From Vreelandella titanicae BH1 (lineage in GTDB: Bacteria > Pseudomonadota > Gammaproteobacteria > Pseudomonadales > Halomonadaceae): 64,000 nucleotides of DNA. The position numbers and the translations under genes were made by a program. Each line of letters begins with the position of its first letter. The stretch's first letter is position 1. The stretch covers positions 29,674-93,673 of the forward strand of contig NZ_AOPO01000016.1 of assembly GCF_000336575.1 (NCBI RefSeq). The letters run 5' to 3'. Positions 16,258 through 25,070 of this stretch are shown piece by piece. The notes under the pieces are model-generated. The model saw only the letters and a program-made list of their open reading frames with translations. It was not told the origin of the DNA and did no database searches.

Positions 16258-17337
16258 ATGCTCTTATCAATACGTAAATCAGTGGTACCCAAGAAAACAT
16301 ATCGATGGCCGCTACGGTTGAGTGCATTGTTGAGTGTGATGGTAACTTGGCTGGCGATGTCCAGTGCCGTCTTAGCCGAGCAGAACTTGGCTGGGCAGAA
16401 TGAGGAATGGCCCAAAGGGCACTATCCATTACCTGATGAAGGCAATGTCATAGGCAAGGCTTACACTGTCACCGTGAAGGATGACGAGGATACGCTGATT
16501 GATATTGCTAGACGCCATAACCTTGGCTATCTGGAGATTGTACGTGCCAACCCGGATGTCAGCATTTGGGTTCCCGGAGTGGGTACTGAAGTAACCATTC
16601 CAGAACGCTTTATTCTGCCGAATGTCGAGCGTACCGGTGTGGTCATCAATATCGCAGAGCTGCGGCTTTACTACTACCCCGATGTCAGTAACGATGAGTC
16701 GCCCCGCGTTGAGACCTATCCTATCGGCATTGGCCGTGAGGGGTTTGATACACCTCTTGGTGTGACCAAAACGACCATGAACATTAAAAACCCCGCATGG
16801 TACCCGCCTGAGTCGGTGCAACGCGAAGCGGAAGAGCGCGGCGAGAAAGCGCCCAGTGTGGTGCCGCCTGGCCCCGACAATCCACTGGGGGATCACGCCA
16901 TTATTTTAGGCTTCGATGGTTATTTGATTCATGGCACCAACCAGCCCGATGGCATTGGCATGCGCGCAAGCCGTGGCTGTATACGCATGTTGCCTAACGA
17001 TATTGAATCAATTTTTGATCGCATCCCGGCGGGCACCCAGGTCAACATCATCAACCAACCTATTAAAATCGGTTGGGACAACGGGCAGCCGCTGGTGCAG
17101 GCATTCCCTCCTTTAGGTGAGGAAGATCACACTATGACCGCTCTATCAGACGCCATTACACGCCTTGAACAACGCAATGCTGATGGTGTTCGCTTCGATT
17201 ACGAACAGCTTAGCGATTTACTGGCATCATCCAACGGGCTCATCGAATCTCTGAATCCCAAGCCGGAACCGAGTAATAAAGAAGAAGACGACGATATCAA
17301 CAGTGTTTATGAAGAACTGGCACTTCATGCATCGTAA
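16258..17337 (+). CDS. L,D-transpeptidase (YkuD) with LysM domain
   Basis: A 359-residue exported enzyme. A signal peptide ends near residue 41 (AVLAEQN). A LysM peptidoglycan-binding domain covers about residues 62-115 (YTVTVKDDEDTLIDIARRH). The YkuD catalytic domain has H225 (HGTNQPD) and C241 in SRGCIRM. The C-terminal 80 residues are acidic and of unknown use. Family members make 3-3 crosslinks or attach lipoprotein to peptidoglycan, as ErfK/YbiS do with Braun lipoprotein. Placed after lspA and lnt, a lipoprotein-to-wall attachment role is plausible but inferred. It ends the intact cluster. Confidence 0.9.
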   Translation: MLLSIRKSVVPKKTYRWPLRLSALLSVMVTWLAMSSAVLAEQNLAGQNEEWPKGHYPLPDEGNVIGKAYTVTVKDDEDTLIDIARRHNLGYLEIVRANPDVSIWVPGVGTEVTIPERFILPNVERTGVVINIAELRLYYYPDVSNDESPRVETYPIGIGREGFDTPLGVTKTTMNIKNPAWYPPESVQREAEERGEKAPSVVPPGPDNPLGDHAIILGFDGYLIHGTNQPDGIGMRASRGCIRMLPNDIESIFDRIPAGTQVNIINQPIKIGWDNGQPLVQAFPPLGEEDHTMTALSDAITRLEQRNADGVRFDYEQLSDLLASSNGLIESLNPKPEPSNKEEDDDINSVYEELALHAS

Positions 17338-17558
17338 ATATTGATAAAGAAAGGGCAACGCGTTTTTCCAGCCTTTAGGAGAACAACGGCTAGGCTACCG
17401 TCAACCCCTTAATATTCGTCTTGTGTTGTTGGATTGAGTTTTTCCATCGCTAGCGTAGAAAGAGCTAATGCGATCATCACAACCTTGGTAGCAGCGACTT
17501 GCCGCATGGTGCAGTCGCTGTCTAAGCTGTCTCAATGTGCTTAATCTGAGGGAGAAGG

Positions 17559-18008
17559 GTGATTGACGTTGCGCTGAGCTACTTAAAGCCTTGGGAGTTC
17601 TCACTGACGTGGGCGACCGCCTGTGTGCTGGCTATCGTTCTCTACTTCCGTGGCCTCCGACAGCGCCAACAGCTTGGCGAGTCTACAAGCATAGCCCGTA
17701 TACTCGCTTACCTGCTGGGGGTTGCGGCGATCTATGGCGTCACCCTGACCCATTACGACTATCTCGCTCAGTACATGTTCTTTGCCCATCGTGCCCAACA
17801 TTTGGTACTGCATCACGCGGCCCCCTTCTTGATCGCTTTGGCAGCCCCCCTTCCAGTATTGATCGAAGGTTTGCCAATGCGAAGGTCAGTGTTACGGCTT
17901 AGTTCGATCAAAAATTCTCTGGCCTGGATGACCGAACGCGTACGTTCACATGGCATGGTCATAAAATTCTCAAATGGGTCAGGTAAAACCGCCGCTCCAA
18001 GAAGCTGA
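17559..18008 (+). pseudogene. CtaG-like cytochrome oxidase assembly protein, truncated
   Basis: A GTG start after GGGAGAAGG opens a frame with three or four hydrophobic segments. About the first 107 residues look like the caa3-type CtaG family (AHRAQHLVLHHAAPFLIALA and PLPVLIEGLP). After about 17880 the sequence no longer looks membrane-like and ends at 18008, whereas intact family members are usually well over 200 residues. The truncation point lies close to the end of the HD gene (18038), so it probably marks a recombination junction. Confidence 0.65.
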
Positions 18009-18037
18009 CGGCTCTAGTTGAAAAGTAGAAGACTGCA

Positions 18038-18991
18038 TTAGTGAGATGCCGCGGCAGGTAGTTGAGGCTGCCAAAATAGGTTCTGTCCGAGTCGTCCAAA
18101 CCCCTTGCTCGATTGACGGCGAAAAGCTCGCTGTTGGTTATCAGCCATCGCACTCTGTCCGTCCGCATCACGGATATAGCGGGCCAGCGTCATCGCCGCA
18201 GGTTGGCCATATCGTGCCCCAGGAGAAGCGCACGTCCACACATGGCGGAGGGTCATCGCTATATCGGGCTCATGTGCATCTAAGTAGGCAAGCCCATATG
18301 CACAAGCCTCTAGCGTAAACACGTCATGACTGCAGAGCTTCCAGGCGGCATTAGGCTTACCTTTGGAGTCATAGGTGTATGTCTTGCCGATATCGTGCAA
18401 TAGCCCGCCCACGAAACAGGCTTCTTGCATGAGACGAGGCATGGCCGGCTCATTCAGGCGCAGCATTGCCACTGAATGATTGGCAACCTCCAACGAATGT
18501 TGGAGCAAACCGCCTGGGTAGGCGTGATGATAGTTACGGCTTCCCGGTGCATTAAGAAAGGCTTCCAATCGCTCTTGACGCTCCAATACTCGTGTCAAAA
18601 AGGTGCGCAGGTGATGAGACGTTAGCGATTGTGCGGTCGCTACTAGCCGATCAAACGCCTCGGGTAATGGGCAGTAAACACGGGGTAGCGACTGCAGCGT
18701 GCCGAGTGCATCAATCTCTTCTGGGTTTGCTTTACGAAATGCATTAAGTAAAAACTGGCCAGACCAACACTTCACCCCGGTGGCGGTGACATGTTCCAGG
18801 TGGCCAATACGCTCCGGTGCGGGTGTTTTCTCCAAGTTGAGCATCGCAACGTGATCGCCCTCGCAGTCGCTGAGGCGAAGTTTCAAGAACGGCTTTTTCG
18901 CATCATCAAACACCACGACACGGCCGGTTAGGCGATAAGTCCCCGTGAAGGAGCGCGTCAGTTGACGAGAATAGTGATTAGACAGTTTCAT
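18038..18991 (-). CDS. OB-fold/HD-domain protein coupled to the integrase
   Basis: A 317-residue protein. The first 90 residues (TGTYRLTGRVVVFDDAKKPF) look like an OB-fold. An HD-type metal phosphohydrolase domain follows, with HHAYPGGLLQHSLEVA and GGLLHDIGK. The order OB-fold then HD matches the YhaM-type 3'-5' exonucleases. I chose the ATG at 18991; it lies inside the integrase gene end (overlap 18978-18991), which suggests translational coupling. The role may be nucleic-acid processing during excision or transfer, but this is inference. Confidence 0.78.
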   Translation of the reverse strand: MKLSNHYSRQLTRSFTGTYRLTGRVVVFDDAKKPFLKLRLSDCEGDHVAMLNLEKTPAPERIGHLEHVTATGVKCWSGQFLLNAFRKANPEEIDALGTLQSLPRVYCPLPEAFDRLVATAQSLTSHHLRTFLTRVLERQERLEAFLNAPGSRNYHHAYPGGLLQHSLEVANHSVAMLRLNEPAMPRLMQEACFVGGLLHDIGKTYTYDSKGKPNAAWKLCSHDVFTLEACAYGLAYLDAHEPDIAMTLRHVWTCASPGARYGQPAAMTLARYIRDADGQSAMADNQQRAFRRQSSKGFGRLGQNLFWQPQLPAAASH

Positions 18992-20198
18992 GGCGGCGCT
19001 CCTTCTGAACGTTAGCGGATGAGGTATTGCCGAGCAGACGCTCAAAGGCAGAGCCATCCATACGGGTGGCGTTGGGGACATACCGCGAATAGACCTTGAA
19101 CAGCATTTCCGTTGAGCTGTGCCCCAGCATCCTTGCCACCCACTCGGGGTTCTCACCTGAGGCTAGAAAAAGCGTCGCGGCGGTATGGCGCGTTTGATAA
19201 GGACGTCGCTTGGTCAGCCCAAGGGCTTTTAGTAAGGGGTACCACACGCGCTTGGTGACGTTATTATGATCAAGCGGCCCTCCCAGTTGATTACAGAACA
19301 CGTATGCGCTTTTTTGTCCGGTGGCGGCATACTGAGTTTTTAACGCGTCATACACCTGCCCAAACATAGGGATTTCCCGTTGTGAGCCATCCGTCTTGGT
19401 GTACTCCGTTTCGCCATTGATCAACGTCTCGCGTACCAAAATTTCTCTTTTCGCAAAATCAACGTTCTTCCATTTCAACCCATCGACTTCGCCGGTGCGC
19501 ATGCCGGTAAAGAAGCGCACCGTGTAGTAGTTGCGGTAGTCCGGGCGGACGCTGTCGATAATGCGCTGCACTTCCTGCAGCGAAAATGGCTCGATGTGGG
19601 TTTTCTGCAGTTTCAAAGGCTTGATGTTCTTATAGGGCGTTTCAAACTCGAATCGCTCGGCTGCCTCACCTAACACCATTCGCAAAATTGTCATGTGGCT
19701 ATTGATTGTTTTGGGCGAAACGACCCCCGTGGCTCCGCGCCCCTTACGTTTGGACAACTTGGCACGGAACGCCATGATGTCCGCCTTACTGATTTCACCC
19801 ATCGATTTTTTACCGAAAGCTGGCTTTAGCGAGCTATCAAGAATCGAACTTACATTGCGTACGTGGGAAGCACGCCACTGGATTTTGCTTTCCTCAAACC
19901 ACTGGGTAGCGAAGTCATTAAACAGTGGTGTGTTTGAATTGCTGGCATTTTGAAGATCGGCTGTATTAATAAGCTGGTCAGTTTTCAGTTTTTGTAAATT
20001 GCTGCTATTAGGAAAGAACTCCGAATAATTGAATTCACTGAGCAGCATTTTTGCTTCCATGCGCTGTAAAAGTTGTTCCAGCTGCTTACGATTTTTTGCG
20101 TTATCGTCCAGTAGTGTTTGTTCCCGAAATCGCTGGCCGTCATACCTGAAGTCGATGAAAAGCTTTTTGCTCTCTTTACGAGCGCGAACCTTACCCAT
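18978..20198 (-). CDS. Tyrosine-type integrase
   Basis: A 406-residue site-specific recombinase. The N-terminus (GKVRARKESKKLFIDFRYDG) looks like a DUF3596-type arm-binding domain. A core-binding SAM-like domain follows around residues 105-200. The catalytic domain shows the first arginine in FFTGMRTGEVDGLKW, the HxxR box in RPYQTRHTAATLFL, the later histidine in MLGHSS and the tyrosine in YSRYVPN. The start at 20198 overlaps the upstream excisionase-like gene by 8 bases. It is oriented away from the tRNA gene with its 5' side facing it, as is common for islands integrated at tRNA 3' ends. Confidence 0.93.
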   Translation of the reverse strand: MGKVRARKESKKLFIDFRYDGQRFREQTLLDDNAKNRKQLEQLLQRMEAKMLLSEFNYSEFFPNSSNLQKLKTDQLINTADLQNASNSNTPLFNDFATQWFEESKIQWRASHVRNVSSILDSSLKPAFGKKSMGEISKADIMAFRAKLSKRKGRGATGVVSPKTINSHMTILRMVLGEAAERFEFETPYKNIKPLKLQKTHIEPFSLQEVQRIIDSVRPDYRNYYTVRFFTGMRTGEVDGLKWKNVDFAKREILVRETLINGETEYTKTDGSQREIPMFGQVYDALKTQYAATGQKSAYVFCNQLGGPLDHNNVTKRVWYPLLKALGLTKRRPYQTRHTAATLFLASGENPEWVARMLGHSSTEMLFKVYSRYVPNATRMDGSAFERLLGNTSSANVQKERRHETV

Positions 20199-20430
20199 GG
20201 CATACCCCTCCATTAGCCATAGGGATGGCGATTGCTTGCTGACGAGGAGTCGCTTGCAGCATTTCTTCCTGGATAGCTTCCCAGATATAAAGAATTTTTC
20301 GACGCCCAAAGGGCCGGATGTAATGAGTGCCTTCAATTAGCACGCTGTCTTTGAGTTGCTGACGGATAGTGCGTGCATCATATTTGATCCGCGATGCGAG
20401 CTCTTCCGTTGTCAAAAAAGTGCAGTCCAT
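20191..20430 (-). CDS. Excisionase-like small DNA-binding protein
   Basis: A 79-residue basic protein with a likely winged-helix region (FLTTEELASRIKYDARTIRQ). Its place directly upstream of, and overlapping, the integrase fits an excisionase/recombination directionality factor. A family match cannot be checked here. It is divergent from the XRE regulator at 20556, and the region between (20431-20555) holds a candidate operator. Confidence 0.72.
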   Translation of the reverse strand: MDCTFLTTEELASRIKYDARTIRQQLKDSVLIEGTHYIRPFGRRKILYIWEAIQEEMLQATPRQQAIAIPMANGGVCHG

Positions 20431-20480
20431 GAGACTATCTCCTCATGTTGGTGATCATTTGATAATATTTTTAATCGCTC

Positions 20481-20500
20481 GAATGTAAATATATACGTTC
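20481..20500. promoter_or_regulatory. Candidate operator between the xis/int operon and the XRE regulator
   Basis: GAATGTAAATATATACGTTC is a 20-base imperfect palindrome (outer arms GAAnGTA and TACnTTC) in an AT-rich divergent region. It could be bound by the XRE protein encoded at 20556. This is seen only as symmetry; no experimental motif is known to me. Confidence 0.4.
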
Positions 20501-20555
20501 AAATGATTATTTCAATACCTTTTTGATAATTTTTATAATCATATTGGATGAAGAG

Positions 20556-20810
20556 ATGATTCGGTATCACTTAAAAGAGCTGATCGCTGAGAAGGAGTTT
20601 GCAGAACGTCGCAGAATTACGATCGGTGAGATAGCAAAAGAAACAGGGATTAATCGGATGACGTTATCGAAAATTATCAACCATGCAGGCCATAGCACAG
20701 TGACTGATAATCTTGACAAACTTTGCTACTACTTTGATTGTGAAATCGATCAGTTGGTGACCCATATCAAGGAAGCAGAGGATGCGCTGCTGCCATCTGA
20801 TTCACGTTGA
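20556..20810 (+). CDS. XRE/Cro-type transcriptional regulator
   Basis: An 84-residue helix-turn-helix protein (TIGEIAKETGINRMTLSKIINHAGHSTVTDNLDKLCYYFDCEIDQLV). This is a typical Cro/CI-like DNA-binding domain without other parts. The ATG at 20556 is preferred; the frame is open a little further upstream. It is divergent from the excisionase-integrase operon and is probably its repressor, keeping the island quiescent. Confidence 0.8.
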   Translation: MIRYHLKELIAEKEFAERRRITIGEIAKETGINRMTLSKIINHAGHSTVTDNLDKLCYYFDCEIDQLVTHIKEAEDALLPSDSR

Positions 20811-20888
20811 ATAGTGGGTAGACGAAGTTGCGTGTTAGGAGCCTGAAGGTCACCTTCATTTTGGAAGGCTAAGGGAAGAAATGAAGTT

Positions 20889-20918
20889 TGGGCACAGCGT
20901 GGGCACAATTTGGGCACA
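20889..20918 (+). repeat. Three TGGGCACA direct repeats at 11-bp steps (possible integrase arm sites)
   Basis: TGGGCACA occurs at 20889-20896, 20900-20907 and 20911-20918, each start exactly 11 bases after the previous. All copies face the same side of the helix. They lie between the island regulator and the tRNA attachment region, where arm-type integrase or excisionase sites are expected. Confidence 0.6.
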
Positions 20919-20941
20919 GAGGGATTCTGAAAGATAAGCAT

Positions 20942-20979
20942 AAAAAAAGGCAGACCAGTAAGTAACTGATCTGCCTTTC
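20942..20979 (-). terminator. Rho-independent terminator downstream of the tRNA
   Basis: On the minus strand the arms AAAGGCAGA and TCTGCCTTT (20946-20954 and 20970-20978) form a hairpin followed by a run of seven T. It lies 8 bases past the tRNA 3' end and probably ends the tRNA transcript. Confidence 0.8.
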
Positions 20980-20986
20980 AAAATAT

Positions 20987-21063
<77 letters not shown>

Positions 21064-21334
21064 TCAACGTGTGGCGTATTCTACAGAAGTTTTAGGTGAA
21101 GTCAATAGAGTGATTAACACGTTTGGCTTATAGCCGTTGATTATGACCTGCGGCAACATGGGGTAAGTGCAGCTATGCTTTATATAGCCATAACAAAAAG
21201 CTTACGTTGGTGCATTGTTCAAGAAAATTATGCACTAGGGTAATACAGGCGCAGTCGCGCTTATTCACAATGGCTTGCGGCGCGATGTGCGTGCTTTGAG
21301 ATCCAAGCCATTTGTCATTTCAGGGAGGTAGTCA

Positions 21335-22081
21335 ATGGCCAATCAAGCCCCCGTCGCCTGGGTAACTGGTGGAACTGGTGGTATCGGTACGGCAATTTGT
21401 CGTTCGTTGGCAGATGCGGGATATCTGGTCGTGGCGGGTTATCGCAACCCCGACAAGGCTAAGACCTGGCTAGAAACGCAGCACGCCGACGGCTATCGCA
21501 ATATCGAATTGTCGGGTATCGACCTTTCTGACCACAACGCCTGCCTGGAAGGAGCCCGCCAAATCCACGACAAGTATGGCCCTATTAGTGTGTTGGTGAA
21601 CTGTGCGGGGATCACCCGTGACGGCACCATGAAAAAAATGTCTTACGAGCAGTGGTACGAAGTGCTCGATACCAATCTCAACAGCGTTTTTAACACCTGC
21701 CGAAGTGTCATTGAGATGATGCTTGAGAATGGCTATGGTCGAATTATTAATATTTCATCCATCAACGGTCGTAAAGGTCAGTTTGGCCAGGTCAACTACG
21801 CGGCGGCGAAAGCCGGTATGCATGGCTTGACCATGTCGCTGGCACAGGAAACAGCGACCAAAGGGATTACCGTCAATACCGTATCGCCTGGCTATATCGC
21901 CACCGATATGATCATGAATATTCCAGAAAAAGTGCGCGAAGCAATCCGGGAAACAATCCCGGTGAAGCGCTACGGCACGCCAGAGGAGATTGGTCGACTG
22001 GTTACCTTCTTAGCCGATAAGGAGTCAGGATTTATCACCGGTGCGAACATCGATATCAACGGTGGTCAGTTTATGGGCTAG
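21335..22081 (+). CDS. phaB: Acetoacetyl-CoA reductase (PHB synthesis)
   Basis: A 248-residue short-chain dehydrogenase. The NADPH-binding motif TGGTGGIG is at residues 11-18, NCAG lies near 90, and the catalytic Ser-Tyr-Lys set is in ISSINGRKGQFGQVNYAAAK. The whole sequence matches the PhaB type, which reduces acetoacetyl-CoA to (R)-3-hydroxybutyryl-CoA for polyhydroxybutyrate storage. A strong ribosome site (AGGGAGG) precedes the ATG. It stands alone, without phaA or phaC, and is the first core gene right of the island. A terminator follows. Confidence 0.92.
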   Translation: MANQAPVAWVTGGTGGIGTAICRSLADAGYLVVAGYRNPDKAKTWLETQHADGYRNIELSGIDLSDHNACLEGARQIHDKYGPISVLVNCAGITRDGTMKKMSYEQWYEVLDTNLNSVFNTCRSVIEMMLENGYGRIINISSINGRKGQFGQVNYAAAKAGMHGLTMSLAQETATKGITVNTVSPGYIATDMIMNIPEKVREAIRETIPVKRYGTPEEIGRLVTFLADKESGFITGANIDINGGQFMG

Positions 22082-22105
22082 TGATTAGCCCAAGAGGAGA
22101 GCGCA

Positions 22106-22133
22106 AACGGGAGGCTATAAGCCTCCCGTTTTC
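22106..22133. terminator. Bidirectional terminator between phaB and the DUF349 gene
   Basis: A near-perfect hairpin with arms AACGGGAGGC and GCCTCCCGTT (22106-22115 and 22121-22130) is followed by T's on the plus strand. It sits between two convergent genes. Confidence 0.85.
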
Positions 22134-22143
22134 TTGCTAACGC

Positions 22144-24960
22144 TTAAGGTAGCGGGACTCGCGCTAGTCGGCTAAGCAGGTTATCCAGCTCTTCTACTTC
22201 AGTGTCCCATAGCGTGGCTGGCATTGGCCCTAGCGCCAATAGCGCGACCAAGATGTTGATCACTTCTTGATCACGGCTGCGCTCTTGATTGAAGCCTTCA
22301 TTCAAACGCTCTACCTGAATCGCCAAGCGCAGCGGCTCATCGCTCTGCCGCACGCTACCCACGGCCAGCATCGAGAGGTGCACTCTCAGTCTGGCGAGGG
22401 AGTCGGCGATGCGAGTGTGATCAGCGTCTGATAGCGGTACCGCTACGCTATGGCGCTGTTGATTGCGTGCGTTATGCGCCTCATTAAAGGCGGTAGGCAG
22501 TGAAGTGCCGAGAGCCGCTTGTGCGTCCACGTTGCTTGGGATCCCTTCGTCGAGGTAGCGCTGGTCGGCAGTCAAGTGAGCGCTCACTAATGGCATGATC
22601 GCATGCCACTGTTGAACTGTATCGGCAACCGCCAGACGGTTTAAGCGTTCTCTGCGCGCACGCACGATGCCACTCATCCGCCGCTGCATGCCTTCGCTGC
22701 GCCGATTGCGTGGCAACGGCTCAAGTTGATTGGCTTGTTCGATAAAGCGCTCCAACGTGGCCGACTCACTCGCCTCAATCGGCTGCCAGCTATCCATTTC
22801 GTCGATGAGGGCTTGCATCTCATCAAGCTGCTGTTGCTGGCGCGCTGCCTGCTCAGTTTTATGCGCATCGCGCTGGGCAAAGAGTTGATCACATTCGTGG
22901 CGGAAGGTTTTCCACAGCGTTTGCTCTTCGCCTTTGGGTGCCCGGCCCAGGGCCCGCCACTGCTGCTGCAGCTGTTTGGTCAAGTGAATGCGCTGTGCAA
23001 GAGGTTGGCTTTCGTCGCTGCGCAGCGCGCTCACCTGGCTGATCAGATCCCGTTTTTGCGCGGCGATAGTTTCAGCGCGCTGATCGATCAACGCCTGTAG
23101 CTGATGGCGAATGACACCAAAGCGCCGCCCAACGGACTCGGAGCGTTCACGGGGAACGGGGCTGTAGTGTCGCCACTGGTGGCGCGCTTTGTCGCGGATT
23201 TGCCGTAGCACATCGGGGTCGGCGTCTTCGGCGGGCTGAGCCAGCAGGTTTTCCAACTGATCGCACAGCGCTTCGCGGGCTTGAAGGTTTGCCTCACGCT
23301 CTTCGCTGAGCTGGTCTCGCCAAGGGGCGAGACGTTCGTGGATGCGATCCGAGGCGCTGCGAAAACGAGCAGACTGTTCGCGGTTAGCCGCCGCATCTCC
23401 CAGTGATTTCCACTCTTTGACCAGTTGGCGATGGTGGCGGTCAAGTGCTTCTTCCGCCATATGGCGGTCATTCGAGAGGGTTTCGATGCTGTCACATAGC
23501 TGCTCGCGCTTTGGCCCGGCGACAAACCCCCGCCAATCGCGTAATTCCGCGAGCCGGGCGGCTAAGTGCTTTAAGCGCGTTTTGAGCGGTTGAGCGGCTG
23601 GGCTTTCCAGCGCTTCAATGCGCGGCTTTAGCCGCTGATGCAGACGGCTGGCACTTTTAAAGGCGCCGCGCTCTAACAAGTGCTCAAAGGTGTCGAGTTC
23701 TGCGCCATGTGCTTTTAGGGAGGCGTTGTCTTCTGTCGGCTGCGAGGGCGTAGTGTTTTCAGCGTTGAGGGCCGCTTGGGCACGGCCGAGCAGCGCGGGC
23801 GGCGTTAAGGCATCCGGCCATTGGCATTCGCTCATCAGCGTGGCGAGGGTAGCGTGGTCGCCGTTGGCCAATGCGGTTTCGATGGGGGCGCTTGCCGCGC
23901 ACCAGCGCTGCCATGCCTCTAAGCACTGGTCGTAGTGATGAATCGCCAACGTGTAGCGCTGGCGCATGGTCTCACTGGGCGGATGGATATCAGAAAGCGC
24001 CTGCCAGCGTTGGCCTAATAGTTGGCGCTGGGCGCGCAGGCTGTCGATATCCTGCACGGTCATGGCTGAGGCGTGGCGCAGGCCATCAAGGGTTTCTTCG
24101 ATGCCTTCAAGCAGCTGTTCGCGGGTGTTTTCGGCTTCTTCACGGCGCTCGTCGCTCTGCTGGCGCGCCTGCTCCTGGGTTTCGTGGTCGTGAAGCGTCT
24201 TGCGGCAATTGAGCACCGCTTGATGAAAGCGCTGCTCTTGCTCCACGCTTGGCGGCTGGTTCAACTGTTCCCACTGCCGTTCAAGGTGGCGAAAGCGGCC
24301 GCCATAGAGGGGTTCCCAAGGCGCACGGGCGTGCTGCTCTAATTGATTCAGGAGCGTTTCGCGTTGCTGCGCTTCTGCTTCTAGCCACTGGGCGTCGCTA
24401 CGCAAGCGGTTGAGGCGTTCCCGTGCCAGACGCACCACTTGGCGGTCGCGGCGGGCCTCTTTTAACAACCGTTTTAGCCCCTCTTCGCCCTCAATGCGTT
24501 CGGCAGCCTGATGGCGAACGGCGGCCACGCCGTTGTGGCAAGCTTGATGAATCAGATCATTTTCATCGCCCAGCTTGCTCAGTGCGGTCAAGCGTAGATT
24601 CAGGTTGTCACCCTGCAGGGCCACCGCGCTCAGTACCCGCGGCTCTTCGATCTGTTCCACCAAGGATTGGCGTTGGTGCAAGTCGGTATGGCCTTCACGC
24701 CCGCTGAGCCGTTGGCAAATAGCATTGAACCAGGCCTCATCCTGCTGGTGGTGCGAGTAAGCGTCGACCAGGCCTGCGCAGTCATCCAGGGCTAGCAGCG
24801 CGGCTAGGCGAATCTGGCTGTCGCTATCTTGAGTGAGCGACTGCAGCGCTTGGCGCTGCTCTGCTTGCTCAGGGTTCAATCGCTGGAGGGCCTGACGGCG
24901 CACCTCGGGGTCAGGGTGCTGCCACCGAGGTGCGAACAGTCGTCTTAACAGTCCGTGCAT
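22144..24960 (-). CDS. DUF349-repeat protein
   Basis: A 938-residue, mostly helical protein very rich in Gln, Arg, Leu and Glu. The first 170 residues look like HEAT-type repeats (DPEVRRQALQRLNPEQAEQR). Later, several DUF349 units with a conserved tryptophan can be seen (RQWEQLNQP, QRWQALSDI, KEWKSLGDA, HQWRHYSPV, QQWRALGRA). DUF349 proteins are widespread and of unclear function. It has no signal peptide and is probably cytoplasmic. It is convergent with phaB; minC starts on the other side, divergently. Confidence 0.85.
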   Translation of the reverse strand: MHGLLRRLFAPRWQHPDPEVRRQALQRLNPEQAEQRQALQSLTQDSDSQIRLAALLALDDCAGLVDAYSHHQQDEAWFNAICQRLSGREGHTDLHQRQSLVEQIEEPRVLSAVALQGDNLNLRLTALSKLGDENDLIHQACHNGVAAVRHQAAERIEGEEGLKRLLKEARRDRQVVRLARERLNRLRSDAQWLEAEAQQRETLLNQLEQHARAPWEPLYGGRFRHLERQWEQLNQPPSVEQEQRFHQAVLNCRKTLHDHETQEQARQQSDERREEAENTREQLLEGIEETLDGLRHASAMTVQDIDSLRAQRQLLGQRWQALSDIHPPSETMRQRYTLAIHHYDQCLEAWQRWCAASAPIETALANGDHATLATLMSECQWPDALTPPALLGRAQAALNAENTTPSQPTEDNASLKAHGAELDTFEHLLERGAFKSASRLHQRLKPRIEALESPAAQPLKTRLKHLAARLAELRDWRGFVAGPKREQLCDSIETLSNDRHMAEEALDRHHRQLVKEWKSLGDAAANREQSARFRSASDRIHERLAPWRDQLSEEREANLQAREALCDQLENLLAQPAEDADPDVLRQIRDKARHQWRHYSPVPRERSESVGRRFGVIRHQLQALIDQRAETIAAQKRDLISQVSALRSDESQPLAQRIHLTKQLQQQWRALGRAPKGEEQTLWKTFRHECDQLFAQRDAHKTEQAARQQQQLDEMQALIDEMDSWQPIEASESATLERFIEQANQLEPLPRNRRSEGMQRRMSGIVRARRERLNRLAVADTVQQWHAIMPLVSAHLTADQRYLDEGIPSNVDAQAALGTSLPTAFNEAHNARNQQRHSVAVPLSDADHTRIADSLARLRVHLSMLAVGSVRQSDEPLRLAIQVERLNEGFNQERSRDQEVINILVALLALGPMPATLWDTEVEELDNLLSRLARVPLP

Positions 24961-25070
24961 GAATCATCCTGCTAGTATGAAATGCGTAGCATGAAAAAAG
25001 CGGCTCAGTGGTTGCAGTCACCGGCGCTGTCGCTTAGCTTGGCCTTACTATGGTGTGATAAACGTCTATT

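Noticed and set aside
17401..17604. 67-residue minus-strand frame before the ctaG remnant
   Set aside because: Low-complexity Ser/Arg/Gln content and no ribosome site; the gap 17338-17558 holds nothing I can support.
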